From Thiobacillus denitrificans DSM 12475 (GTDB lineage Bacteria; Pseudomonadota; Gammaproteobacteria; Burkholderiales; Thiobacillaceae): a stretch of DNA of 64,000 nucleotides. Each line of letters begins with the position of its first letter. Within the stretch, counting starts at the first letter, position 1. This document shows, piece after piece, positions 7,402-16,396 of this stretch. The notes under the pieces are model-generated. The model saw nothing but the letters and a program-made list of their open reading frames with translations, searched no databases and was not told the DNA's origin. The stretch is taken from the NCBI RefSeq assembly GCF_000376425.1, contig NZ_AQWL01000002.1, positions 1 through 64,000 of the forward strand. Direction: 5' to 3'. Position numbers and translations under genes: made by a program.

Positions 7402-9977
7402 GCGGCTGGTTTTTTGCTGGCAGGCTTCCTGGCGGTGGCAGGTTTGGCGGGCGCCTTTTTGGTTGTTGCCTTTTTCGCTGCGGGTTTTTTCGCTTCCGCC
7501 GCTTCTGCGGGCTTTTCCTTCTTCTTCACCGCGGGTTTGGCCGCGGCCTTTTTCGCTGGCTTCCTGGCCGGGCCCTTGGCCACGCGTGTGGCGATCAGCG
7601 CAAGCGCCTCATCCAGCGTGATCTCCTCCGGCGTGAGGTCCTTCGGCAGCGTGGCGTTGGTGCTGCCGTGCTTGACGTAGGGGCCGTAGCGGCCGCTGCG
7701 CACCGTGATGTCCTTGCCGTCGTCCGGATGCGGGCCCAGGGTTTTGAGCACCGAGGCGGCGGAGTCGGCGCCGCGCGGGGCGCGTTCCATCGCCAGCACT
7801 TCGAGCGCCCGTGGCAGATCGATTTCGTACACGCTGTCGGTCTTGGGGATCGACTTGAACTTGCCGTCGTGCAGCAGATAGGGGCCGAAGCGGCCGTTGT
7901 TGGCGACGATCGGCAGGCCGGTGGCCGGGTGGTGTCCCACTTCGCGCGGCAGCGAGAGGAATTTCAGCGCCAGTTCGAGCGTCGCATTCTCCAGCGGGAT
8001 GTCCTTCGGCCACGAGGCGCGGCGCGGTTTCGGTGCCTTCTTGTCTTCCGGCATCTCGCCGATCTGCACGTAGGGGCCGAAGCGGCCGGACAGCAGCTTG
8101 ACGTCGAGGCCGGAAGCCGGATCCTGGCCGAGAATATTGTCGCCCTCGGCGGTGGCCGCATGCAGCGGCCGCGTGTAGTCGCATTCCGGGTAGCCGGAGC
8201 AGCCGATGAACAGCCCGCGCTTGCTCGCCTGCATGAACAGCGGCTTGCCGCACTTGGGGCAGGCCTCCAGGATCGGGCAGCCGCGTTCGACGTCCTGCTT
8301 GGCCTTCAACTCGCCGTCGAACTCCTTCCAGAATTCGCCGAGGAGGCGCGACCATACGCGCTTGCCGTTGGAGACGTCGTCGAGCTTGTCCTCCAGCTTG
8401 GCGGTGAAGTCGTAATCGACGTAATGGGTGAAATGACGGGTCAGGAAGCAGTTGACCAGACGGCCGATATCGGTCGGCTGAAATCGCTTCTTTTCCAGTA
8501 CCACGTATTCGCGATCCTGCAGGGTGGAAATGATGCTGGCGTAGGTGGAAGGCCGGCCGATGCCATACTCCTCCAGCGCCTTCACCAGCGATGCCTCGGT
8601 GTAACGCGGCGGTGGCTGGGTGAAATGCTGCTCACCGTAAAGACGGTCGACCGGCAGGGTTTCGCCTTCGGTCAACGCCGGCAGTTTCGATTCTTCTTCG
8701 TCTTCGTCATCCTGGTACACCGCGAGAAAGCCGGCGAATGCCAGCGTCTGCCCGGTGGCGCGGAAGGTGCCCTCACCCACCGTGATGTCGGCGGCGACGG
8801 TGTCGAACTGCGCCGGCGCCATCTGGCAGGCGACAGTGCGCTTCCAGATCAGCTCGTAGAGCCTCGCCTGGTCGTGCGAAAGGAACGACTTCACCGCTTC
8901 CGGTGTGCGCATGACCGCGGTCGGACGCACCGCCTCGTGGGCTTCCTGTGCGTTCTTGGTCTTGGCCTTGTAGTGGAGCGCGGTCGGCGGCAGGAATTCC
9001 TTGTCGAAGTTGGCGCTCACATACTTGCGGAGATCGGTAATCGCTTCCTGTGCCAGATTCACCGAGTCGGTACGCATGTAGGTGATGAGACCGACCGGGC
9101 CTTCGCCCAGATCGATCCCTTCGTATAGCTGCTGCGCGGTGCGCATCACGCGGTCGGTGGTCATGCCGAGCTGGCGCACGCCGGCCTGCTGCAGCGTCGA
9201 GGTGGTGAACGGCGCGCCGGGGTGGCGGGCGCGGCGTTTCTTTTCGATGCGCATCACCGTGGCATCGCGGCCTTCCAGTGTCGCCAGCCATTCCTTGCTG
9301 CGTGCCTCGTGCCCGACCGTGAACTGTTCGAGTTTTTCGCCCTTGAAATGGGTGAGCTTGGCGGTGAAGGGCTGCGCGCCCTTGTGGCTGTCGAGGTGAA
9401 GCGTCCAGTACTCGCGTGGCACGAAGGCTTCGATTTCCTCTTCGCGCTCGACGATCATCCGCAATGCGGGGGACTGCACGCGGCCGGCGCTCAAGCCCGG
9501 GCTGATCTTGCGCCACAGCAGCGGCGACAGGTTGAAGCCGACCAGATAATCCAGCGCGCGGCGGGCCTGCTGCGCGTCGACCAGATCGGATGCGATCTCG
9601 CGCGGATTGCGCACGGCGTCCTGGACGGCGGATTCGGTGATCTCGTAGAACGCTACCCGTTTCATCGGGGTCTTGACCTTGCGTTCCTTGAGGATTTCGC
9701 TGATGTGCCAGGAAATCGCCTCGCCTTCCCTATCCGGGTCGGTGGCCAGCAGTACTTCGTCGGCTTTTTTGGCGGCCTTGACGATGGCATCGACGTGCTT
9801 GGCGTTGCGTTCGATGATCTGGTATTTCATGCTGAAGCTTTCGGTGTCGACCGCACCGGTTTTCGGCTCCAGGTCGCGCACGTGGCCGTAGCTGGCGAGA
9901 ATTTCGTAGTCGGCGCCGAGGTATTTCTTCAGCGTTTTGGATTTCGACGGCGATTCGACGATGACAAGCTTGGACAT
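7398..9977 (-). CDS. topA: DNA topoisomerase I (type IA)
   Basis: The 859-residue enzyme relaxes negative supercoils by single-strand passage. It has the N-terminal Toprim domain (VIVESPSKSKT; DPDREGEAISWH), the catalytic Y300 in GLITYMRTDS, and one Cys4 zinc finger (CPKC, then CSGYPEC). Several C-terminal repeat modules with a GRFGPY motif follow, then a long Lys/Ala/Pro tail. The GRFGPY repeats and basic tail replace some zinc fingers of the E. coli form, as in many betaproteobacteria. It is preceded by smg with an 11-base gap in the dprA-smg-topA operon. Confidence 0.97.
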   Translation of the reverse strand: MSKLVIVESPSKSKTLKKYLGADYEILASYGHVRDLEPKTGAVDTESFSMKYQIIERNAKHVDAIVKAAKKADEVLLATDPDREGEAISWHISEILKERKVKTPMKRVAFYEITESAVQDAVRNPREIASDLVDAQQARRALDYLVGFNLSPLLWRKISPGLSAGRVQSPALRMIVEREEEIEAFVPREYWTLHLDSHKGAQPFTAKLTHFKGEKLEQFTVGHEARSKEWLATLEGRDATVMRIEKKRRARHPGAPFTTSTLQQAGVRQLGMTTDRVMRTAQQLYEGIDLGEGPVGLITYMRTDSVNLAQEAITDLRKYVSANFDKEFLPPTALHYKAKTKNAQEAHEAVRPTAVMRTPEAVKSFLSHDQARLYELIWKRTVACQMAPAQFDTVAADITVGEGTFRATGQTLAFAGFLAVYQDDEDEEESKLPALTEGETLPVDRLYGEQHFTQPPPRYTEASLVKALEEYGIGRPSTYASIISTLQDREYVVLEKKRFQPTDIGRLVNCFLTRHFTHYVDYDFTAKLEDKLDDVSNGKRVWSRLLGEFWKEFDGELKAKQDVERGCPILEACPKCGKPLFMQASKRGLFIGCSGYPECDYTRPLHAATAEGDNILGQDPASGLDVKLLSGRFGPYVQIGEMPEDKKAPKPRRASWPKDIPLENATLELALKFLSLPREVGHHPATGLPIVANNGRFGPYLLHDGKFKSIPKTDSVYEIDLPRALEVLAMERAPRGADSAASVLKTLGPHPDDGKDITVRSGRYGPYVKHGSTNATLPKDLTPEEITLDEALALIATRVAKGPARKPAKKAAAKPAVKKKEKPAEAAEAKKPAAKKATTKKAPAKPATARKPASKKPAA

Positions 9978-9988
9978 GGTTATTTAAT

Positions 9989-10435
9989 TCAGTGTAAACG
10001 TCCTGGCTCGTGGTTCAGCAGCATGTCTTCCAGGTGGGTGAAATGTTCGATCAGCCCGCGGCTCCACAGCACGATCAGCGTCATCCAGCGCACATGGTCC
10101 GGCTCGATATCCTCGCCGCCCAGCGCCATCAGGCCGGAAATCACCCATTCGCGCGATTCGGGGTCGAGGATTTCGGCATTGACCAGATAGGCCAGTTCGG
10201 CGCGACAGGCGTCGTTCAGTCGCTCCAGTTCTTCCGGCGCGTAATGGCGGTCATACGCCAGGGCCAGCCGTTCGTGGCTGGCGCTGCTGGCCAGATTGGC
10301 ATACCAGTCGAGCGCGGCGTTGATGTCGGCTTCCTCGAAGCCGGCGGCGAACAGGCGCTTTTCCAGCGCGTCGCGATCGGGCGCCAGCTCCGCCATGCGG
10401 AAGCTTTCATACAGGTAAACCAGGATGTCGAGCAT
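9989..10435 (-). CDS. smg: Smg protein (DUF494)
   Basis: Starting at the ATG at 10435 (MLDILVYLYESF) the protein is 148 residues, the normal length for Smg/DUF494. The family has an N-terminal LVYLYE motif, a central YANL segment and a C-terminal ALGG…W..LIVLW block; all are visible. An in-frame start further upstream (10498) would overlap dprA and lacks homology. Smg sits between dprA and topA in most beta- and gammaproteobacteria. Its molecular role is not established, although the neighbourhood suggests DNA metabolism. Confidence 0.93.
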   Translation of the reverse strand: MLDILVYLYESFRMAELAPDRDALEKRLFAAGFEEADINAALDWYANLASSASHERLALAYDRHYAPEELERLNDACRAELAYLVNAEILDPESREWVISGLMALGGEDIEPDHVRWMTLIVLWSRGLIEHFTHLEDMLLNHEPGRLH

Positions 10436-10439
10436 AGTG

Positions 10440-11513
10440 TCAGTGGATTTTTTGGTAGCGCCCGCCGGGCAGGGAGGCAATCCGCCCATCCAGTTCAAGC
10501 GTCAACAGCTTCGCTGAAAGCGCATCCAGCGTCAACCCGGTTCTTTGTGTCAGCGCGTCCAGGCTGGCCGGCGCTCCGTCGAGCGCATCCAGTACCGGAT
10601 CGGACAGGGTTTCCGGCGGCACCCGCGAGCGGGGTGGGGCCAGCCGCTGCTGCCAAGCCAGTTCGTCGAGAATATCGGCGGCCGATTCGACCAGCTTGGC
10701 GCCCTGCTTGATCAGTGCATGGCAGCCGCGCGCCAGCGGCGAATGGATGGAACCGGGAATGGCAAACACTTCGCGCCCCTGTTCGGTGGCGACCCGCGCG
10801 GTGATCAGCGAGCCGCTGTCGGGCGCCGCCTCCACCACCAGCACGCCGCGGGAGAGGCCGCTGATCAGCCGGTTGCGGCGCGGGAAATGGCCCGGCAGCG
10901 GCGGCGTGCCGAGCGGAAACTCCGACACGATCAGGCCGTTTTCGGCCAGCTGGTGCGCCAGCGCCTTGTTGCGCGCCGGATAAATGCGGTCGAGCCCGGT
11001 GCCGATGACGGCGACGCTCGATCCTGCGCCCGCCAGCCCACCGCGATGGGCCGCCGCGTCGATGCCGAGCGCCAGCCCGCTGACGATGGTAAGCCCGGCG
11101 TCGGACAGCGCATGGGCAAAGGCTTCGGCGTCGCGCACCCCCTGCGGCGTGGCGTTGCGGCTGCCGACGATGCCGAGGCCGGGCTGGCTCAATAGGGCGC
11201 GTCGTCCCTTGCAAAACAGCAGCGCGGGCGGATCGGCGATTTCCAGCAGGCTCTTCGGGTAGTCCTCGTCGGCCAGCGTCATCAGGCTGTTGCCCGGCTG
11301 GTCGAGCCAGGCATGGGCAGCGTCAAGCTGCACGGCGTCGGGTTCGGCCAACAGCGCGTCGCATTGGGCGGAGGAAAGATGCGCCGTCAGTGCCGTGCGG
11401 CCGGATGCCAAAACGGCCTCCGGAGAACCGAAGGCCGTCAGCAGGCGGAGCAGGCTGGTGTTGCCGACACCGGGGGCGAGGGCGAGGCGCAGCCAGAGGT
11501 CGAGCGCGTTCAA
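10440..11513 (-). CDS. dprA: DNA processing protein DprA (natural-transformation RecA loader)
   Basis: The 357-residue protein contains an N-terminal SAM-like domain, the extended Rossmann fold (VGSRNATPQG; SGLALGIDAAAH; RNRLISGLS) and a C-terminal winged-helix domain from about residue 295. DprA binds incoming single-stranded DNA and loads RecA. The start overlaps the stop of the LysM gene by 4 bases, and the stop is 4 bases before smg, so these genes are one transcription unit. Presence of dprA alone does not prove competence. Confidence 0.95.
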   Translation of the reverse strand: MNALDLWLRLALAPGVGNTSLLRLLTAFGSPEAVLASGRTALTAHLSSAQCDALLAEPDAVQLDAAHAWLDQPGNSLMTLADEDYPKSLLEIADPPALLFCKGRRALLSQPGLGIVGSRNATPQGVRDAEAFAHALSDAGLTIVSGLALGIDAAAHRGGLAGAGSSVAVIGTGLDRIYPARNKALAHQLAENGLIVSEFPLGTPPLPGHFPRRNRLISGLSRGVLVVEAAPDSGSLITARVATEQGREVFAIPGSIHSPLARGCHALIKQGAKLVESAADILDELAWQQRLAPPRSRVPPETLSDPVLDALDGAPASLDALTQRTGLTLDALSAKLLTLELDGRIASLPGGRYQKIH

Positions 11514-12790
11514 TCAGGGTTTTTCACGGTATCGAGCAGGTAGACCGGGCGTTCGGATTGCATGATCAGTGCGTAGGACACGTGATCGAACACGCGGTAC
11601 ACCATGACGAGGCCAGTGCGGGAGTCCGGGAGCTGGGTGGCGCCGGCTTGGGCTTTGTCGACGCAGCTGCGGTCGTACACTTCCTTGGGGTCGAAGAACT
11701 GGTCAAAGCTCACTTTCTTGCCGGGTTTCAGGCAACCCACGTCCATGTAGGCCCAGGGCCCGGGCTGGACTTCCGCGGCGGGGCAGTCCTGCATGACCTT
11801 GCCGGGCTCATAAGGCTGGTCGAAGCTGATTTTTTCACCTGGTTTGACGCAGCCGGAATCGAGAAAGACCCAGCGCTGGCGGCCGCCCGCATGCTTGTCC
11901 GTCTTGACCAGTTTTCCTGCGCGATATACCGCCAGTACGTGACCGGGTTCGAGACCGTCCTGCGCGCCGCGGTTGATCACCACCGTCTGATAGCGCCCGG
12001 AGTTGGATGTTTCTTCAGCGCCGTAGGCGGAAATCACCTTGCCGGAAACCGGTTTTTCCGGCGAATGCGGCACGAATTCGAACACGGTGCTTTCCTGCGC
12101 CGGCAAGAGCTTGTCCTTGGCGAAGATCTCTTGCGTCACCCGCTTGAGCTGCAGTTTTTGCGGGTTACCGGCGACCAGCGTCTCGGCATCGCCCAAAAAC
12201 ACGGCCTCATAGCCCAGTAGCGCCCCATTGTCGGGGTTGGTCAAGGCTTGTCCCTTGCGGTAAACCTGCCAATTGCGGTTTGCGGAACCATCGCTCGTAG
12301 CGTACACCGTGTCGCCCATCGTCATGATGACGCGTTCTTCATTGGTGCCGAGGATCTGCTGTGCGTTGCTCAGCTGGTCTTCGCTGACCAGCAACGGCTG
12401 TTTCAGAAAGGCATGGATCGCCGTGATGGGAATCGCCGGAATGGCATTGTCGCCGAGCGCGCTTGCGCGCGCGCCGGGCGACAGCCTGATCGTCTGCATG
12501 CCATTTTTGCCGCCCTTGACCAGCGTCAGGCGCGGCTCCTTGCCGCTGCGGTCGAGCACGACCAGGTCGCCCGGATAAATCCAGTGCGGATTCTTGATTT
12601 CCGCGCGGTTCAGCTTCCAGATCTGCGGCCAGCGCCACGGATCCTTGAGAAACTTGCCGGAGATATCCCACAGCGTGTCGCCTTTGACCACGACGTATTT
12701 GTCCGGCGCGTTGTCCTGCAATTTAAGGGTATCGGCCAGCGTGGGAGCGACGGCCAGCAGCAGGGCAAGAGAAACAACGAGTTGACGCAC
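11510..12790 (-). CDS. Exported LysM peptidoglycan-binding protein
   Basis: The 426-residue protein has a signal peptide (MRQLVVSLALLLAVAPTLA) followed at residues 32-80 by one LysM domain (YVVVKGDTLWDISGKFL). The remaining ~340 residues show no enzymatic motif I recognise. They include repeated tracts with paired Cys (DSGCVKPGEKISFDQ, then DVGCLKPGKKVSFDQ), suggesting a duplicated small module. Proteins of this type commonly precede dprA in betaproteobacteria and probably act at the cell wall. It is the first gene of the lysM-dprA-smg-topA-pseudoreceiver operon and is divergent from def. Confidence 0.85.
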   Translation of the reverse strand: MRQLVVSLALLLAVAPTLADTLKLQDNAPDKYVVVKGDTLWDISGKFLKDPWRWPQIWKLNRAEIKNPHWIYPGDLVVLDRSGKEPRLTLVKGGKNGMQTIRLSPGARASALGDNAIPAIPITAIHAFLKQPLLVSEDQLSNAQQILGTNEERVIMTMGDTVYATSDGSANRNWQVYRKGQALTNPDNGALLGYEAVFLGDAETLVAGNPQKLQLKRVTQEIFAKDKLLPAQESTVFEFVPHSPEKPVSGKVISAYGAEETSNSGRYQTVVINRGAQDGLEPGHVLAVYRAGKLVKTDKHAGGRQRWVFLDSGCVKPGEKISFDQPYEPGKVMQDCPAAEVQPGPWAYMDVGCLKPGKKVSFDQFFDPKEVYDRSCVDKAQAGATQLPDSRTGLVMVYRVFDHVSYALIMQSERPVYLLDTVKNPD

Positions 12791-12811
12791 GGGGAACCCT
12801 CCATTTAGACC

Positions 12812-12841
12812 TTGTCTAATTTTCTGCGTTGAAAATATACT
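12812..12841 (+). promoter_or_regulatory. Candidate sigma-70 promoter for def-fmt-rsmB
   Basis: TTGTCT at 12812-12817 and TATACT at 12836-12841 are separated by 18 bases, a good sigma-70 match. They lie in the divergent gap about 110 bases upstream of the def start codon. The pattern alone is the evidence. Confidence 0.4.
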
Positions 12842-12950
12842 GTGCGCCTAACTTACGGCTATCCGCCGTCTTATATTTAGGGTTGCTGGCGTCCGAGTGC
12901 GGATTTTGCATCAAAGTGTGCCTCCAGTCCCTTCATTCGTAAAGCTTTTT

Positions 12951-13484
12951 ATGGCCAGACTCGACATTTTGCATTACCCCGATGCGCGCCTGCACACCGT
13001 CGCCAAGCCGGTGCAGGCGGTGGATGCACGCATCCGCAAGCTGATCGACGACATGGCCGAGACCATGTATGCCGCTCCCGGCATTGGCCTGGCCGCCACC
13101 CAGGTCAACGTTCACGAACGCGTCGTCGTCATCGATATTTCCGAAACCCACGACGAACTGCGCGTGTTCATCAATCCCGAAATCGTCGCGCAGTCCGGAC
13201 GTGAAGAAAGCGAAGAAGGCTGCCTGTCGGTGCCGGGCATTTTCGACAAGGTGGAGCGCGCCGAGCGCGTCACCGTCCGCGCGCTCGATCGCGACGGCAA
13301 GCTGTTCGAGATCGAGGCCGAGGGCCTGCTGGCGGTGTGCATCCAGCACGAAATGGATCACCTGATGGGCAAGGTCTTTGTCGACTATCTGTCCAATCTC
13401 AAACGCAATCGCATCAAGGCCAAGCTGGCCAAACAGGCGCGCGAGCACCGCCCCGACGCCGCGCCCGTGCGCGCGTCGCTTTGA
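12951..13484 (+). CDS. def: Peptide deformylase
   Basis: The 177-residue enzyme removes the formyl group from nascent N-terminal methionine using Fe2+ or Zn2+. All three signature motifs are present: GIGLAATQ from about residue 44, EGCLSVP with metal ligand C91, and HEMDH with ligands H133 and H137 and catalytic E134. I chose the ATG at 12951 ([11 protein letters not shown]), which matches the family's usual start; the frame is open back to 12897 but that part is not family-like. fmt begins 10 bases after the stop, the classical def-fmt pair. Confidence 0.96.
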   Translation: MARLDILHYPDARLHTVAKPVQAVDARIRKLIDDMAETMYAAPGIGLAATQVNVHERVVVIDISETHDELRVFINPEIVAQSGREESEEGCLSVPGIFDKVERAERVTVRALDRDGKLFEIEAEGLLAVCIQHEMDHLMGKVFVDYLSNLKRNRIKAKLAKQAREHRPDAAPVRASL

Positions 13485-13494
13485 GCCGTTCCCC

Positions 13495-14442
13495 GTGCGC
13501 ATTGTTTTTGCCGGAACCCCGCCGTTTGCGGCGGCAGCCCTGAACGCCCTGGCAGATGCCGGGCACGACATCGTCCTGGTGCTGACCCAGCCTGACCGTC
13601 CGGCCGGACGCGGCATGAAATTGGCCGCCAGCGTCGTCAAGCAGGCGGCACTGGCACGCGGCCTGCCGGTCGCGCAGCCCGCCAACCTGAAACCGCCCCA
13701 TTCTCTGGACGAACTACGTGCGGCGCATGCCGACATCATGGTCGTCGCGGCCTACGGACTGATCCTGCCGCAGGCCGTGTTGGACCTGCCGCGTTTCGGC
13801 TGCCTCAATATCCACGCCTCGCTGCTGCCGCGCTGGCGTGGTGCGGCGCCGATCCAGCGCGCGATTCTGGCGGGCGACACGGAAACCGGCATCACCATCA
13901 TGCAAATGGACGCCGGCCTCGACACCGGCGCGATGCTGATGAAAACGGTGGTGCCGATCCTTGAAACCGACACCGCAACCAGCCTGCATGACACCCTGGC
14001 CGCGGCTGGAGCCAGCGCCATCGTCGAGGCGCTGGCGCACTACCCTGCGCTGGTGCCGCAGCCGCAGGACGACGCGCAGGCCACCTACGCCGCCAAACTC
14101 GGCAAGGAAGAAGCCAGGCTGGACTGGCGCCAGCCGGCCGACCTGCTGGCACGTGCCGTGCGCGCCTACAATCCGGCCCCCGGCGCGTGGACGTTGCTGG
14201 ACGGCGAGCCGCTGAAAATCTGGGCGGCGCACGCCGGCACCGATCCATTGCGTGCCAGCGCAGGTGGAAACGCGTATGTGCCGGGTGAGGTGCTGCGCGC
14301 CGGAGCGGACCAGCTGGTCGTCGCCTGCGGCAGCGGAACGCTGGCCTTGCAGGTGGTCCAGCCGGCAGGCGGCAAACGGATGAGTGCCGCCGCCTTTCTC
14401 GCCGGCCGCCCGCTGCCGCCCGGAATCCGGCTCGGCGCCTGA
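13495..14442 (+). CDS. fmt: Methionyl-tRNA formyltransferase
   Basis: The 315-residue enzyme transfers a formyl group from 10-formyl-tetrahydrofolate to initiator Met-tRNA. The start is the GTG at 13495 ([13 protein letters not shown]), 10 bases after def. The catalytic region contains N105 and H107 in [17 protein letters not shown] and the downstream aspartate in [12 protein letters not shown]-terminal OB-like domain follows from about residue 205. It is co-transcribed with def and probably rsmB. Confidence 0.96.
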   Translation: MRIVFAGTPPFAAAALNALADAGHDIVLVLTQPDRPAGRGMKLAASVVKQAALARGLPVAQPANLKPPHSLDELRAAHADIMVVAAYGLILPQAVLDLPRFGCLNIHASLLPRWRGAAPIQRAILAGDTETGITIMQMDAGLDTGAMLMKTVVPILETDTATSLHDTLAAAGASAIVEALAHYPALVPQPQDDAQATYAAKLGKEEARLDWRQPADLLARAVRAYNPAPGAWTLLDGEPLKIWAAHAGTDPLRASAGGNAYVPGEVLRAGADQLVVACGSGTLALQVVQPAGGKRMSAAAFLAGRPLPPGIRLGA

Positions 14443-14550
14443 AGTCGAATCGCGCGCCGGGTGCCTGCGCGACCCTGATATCATCCGCCGCTCGATGCGG
14501 TGGCCGGAATCCCATGAATCAACCGATGATGAAGCGGGGCGTTTTTCCCC

Positions 14551-15807
14551 ATGCGTAAGCTGCAAAAACTCGCCGCCGGCGCGCTCGAGGAGGTGCTCGC
14601 AGGTACGGCGCTGCACCAGGTGTTGCCGCGGTGCCTGCAGCATCTGCACACACCGGGCGAACGCGGCGCGCTGCAGGACATCGTGTATGGCAGCCTGCGC
14701 CAGCTGGGCCGCCTCGACGCCTGGCTGGCGGCGCTGCTCGAACGTCCTCTGACCGATCCGCAACTGGGCTGGCTGCTGCGCGTGGCGCTGTATCAGCTGG
14801 CCTACACCCGTGCTCCCGCCCATGCCGTGGTGCACAACGCCGTCACCGCGGCGGGCCAGGGCTGGCGACGCGGCCTCGCCAATGCGGTGCTGCGCAATTT
14901 TCAGCGCCGCCGCGCCGACCTGGAAAAAATCGCCGACGACCAGCCGTCCGCGCGCTGGTCGCACCCCGACTGGTGGATTGCGAAGCTGCAAACCGAATAT
15001 CCGGACCAATGGCAGGGCATGCTCGAAGCCAGCCTGTTGCATCCGCCGTTCACCCTGCGCGTCAATCGCCGCCACGGCGATGTCGCCAGCTATCTTCGGC
15101 GCCTGAACCAAGCCGGGATGCCGGCGCATCAAACCGGCCCGGACGCGGTCACTCTCGACCGCGCGGTGCCGGTGCACAGCCTGCCCGGCTTCGACCAGGG
15201 CGACGTGTCGGTGCAGGATGCCGGCGCACAGTGGGCGGCGCGCCTGCTCGATGCGCAGCCTGGCGAACGGGTACTCGACGCCTGCGCGGCACCTGGCGGC
15301 AAGAGCGGCCATATCCTGGAACGCGCCGACGTGGTGCTGACGGCGCTCGACGTGGATGCGGCGCGGCTGGCACGAGTGCACGAAAATCTCGACCGCCTGC
15401 ATCTGCATGCAACGCGGGTCGAAGGCGATGCGGCGCAGCCCGCCGCCTGGTGGGACGGCCGGCCGTTCGACCGCATCCTGGCCGACGTGCCGTGCAGCGC
15501 CTCCGGCGTGGTGCGCCGCAATCCCGACATCAAGTGGCTGCGCCGTCCCGGCGACATCGCTCAATTTGCCGCGCAGCAGGCCGTTATGCTGGAAGCACTC
15601 TGGCGGCTGCTGGCCCGCGGTGGTACATTGCTTTACGCCACCTGTTCGATATTCGATGAAGAAAACGACGGGCAAGTGCGAGCGTTCCTGGCGCGCCATA
15701 TAAAAGACGCCGAACGTTGCCCGCTTCCTCAACCCTTGACCGATGGGGCGCTGCTGCCCGATGCCGAGCACGATGGTTTCTTTTACGCCCTGCTGCGCAA
15801 GACGTGA
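14551..15807 (+). CDS. rsmB: 16S rRNA (cytosine-967-C5)-methyltransferase RsmB (Sun)
   Basis: The 418-residue protein has an N-terminal NusB-like helical domain (about 1-135), then a SAM-dependent m5C RNA methyltransferase domain. SAM-binding motif I is DACAAPGGKSGH. Motif IV is ADVPCSASG with C315, and the nucleophile motif is YATCSIF with C365. It modifies C967 of 16S rRNA in the 30S subunit. It completes the def-fmt-rsmB group; its end overlaps the N-terminal region of the DUF4390 gene. Confidence 0.95.
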   Translation: MRKLQKLAAGALEEVLAGTALHQVLPRCLQHLHTPGERGALQDIVYGSLRQLGRLDAWLAALLERPLTDPQLGWLLRVALYQLAYTRAPAHAVVHNAVTAAGQGWRRGLANAVLRNFQRRRADLEKIADDQPSARWSHPDWWIAKLQTEYPDQWQGMLEASLLHPPFTLRVNRRHGDVASYLRRLNQAGMPAHQTGPDAVTLDRAVPVHSLPGFDQGDVSVQDAGAQWAARLLDAQPGERVLDACAAPGGKSGHILERADVVLTALDVDAARLARVHENLDRLHLHATRVEGDAAQPAAWWDGRPFDRILADVPCSASGVVRRNPDIKWLRRPGDIAQFAAQQAVMLEALWRLLARGGTLLYATCSIFDEENDGQVRAFLARHIKDAERCPLPQPLTDGALLPDAEHDGFFYALLRKT

Positions 15808-16396
15808 CCCGGCTTTTCGATGGCTGGCCGCCCTGTTGCTGGGCGGCTGGCTGATCGTCGCGGGTGGCGCGCTGGCGAGCGACAAAAGCACCGTCAAACA
15901 GGCGGGCATCCGCGCCACTTCGCAAGGCTATCTGCTGGATGCGGATGTCGACATCGTGCTCAACCGCACCCTGGAAGACGCGCTCAGCAAGGGGATCAAC
16001 CTGTATTTTCTGCTGGAACTGGAACTGACCCGTCCGCGCGACTGGTGGCTGGACGAAGACATCGCCGAACCGGTGCGCAAACTGCGGATTTATTACCACC
16101 TGTTGCTGCGCCGCTATGTCGTCGAAATCGGCTACACCACCCGGACCGTCGCGACCCTGGGCGAAGCCCTGGCCCTGCTAGGGAAGGTCGACGACTGGCA
16201 GGTGCTGGAACGCGGCGCCCTGAAGACCGGGCGTCGCTACGACGCCCGTCTACGCCTGCGTCTCGATACCGCGCAACTGCCCAAGCCGCTCTCCATCGGC
16301 GCGGTCACCAGCGACAATTGGGAACTGGCGACGCCCTGGTACGGCTGGTCGTTCGAGGCTCCCGCCGCGCCCGCTTCCCCGCCGTCCTTGCCCTGA
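15773..16396 (+). CDS. Exported DUF4390 protein
   Basis: From the ATG at 15773 the protein is 207 residues with a signal or anchor segment (WLAALLLGGWLIVAGGALA), then a beta-rich DUF4390 domain starting about residue 36 (ADVDIVLNRTLEDAL). The domain always precedes ntrY-type histidine kinases in betaproteobacteria, but its function is not known. The start is uncertain: the frame is open back to 15743, inside rsmB, and non-ATG starts nearer the hydrophobic segment are possible. The stop shares one base with the ntrY ATG, implying translational coupling. Confidence 0.85.
   Translation: MVSFTPCCARRDPAFRWLAALLLGGWLIVAGGALASDKSTVKQAGIRATSQGYLLDADVDIVLNRTLEDALSKGINLYFLLELELTRPRDWWLDEDIAEPVRKLRIYYHLLLRRYVVEIGYTTRTVATLGEALALLGKVDDWQVLERGALKTGRRYDARLRLRLDTAQLPKPLSIGAVTSDNWELATPWYGWSFEAPAAPASPPSLP

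Noticed and set aside
13714-15918. 734-residue ORF on the minus strand
   Set aside because: Antisense to fmt and rsmB, both complete.
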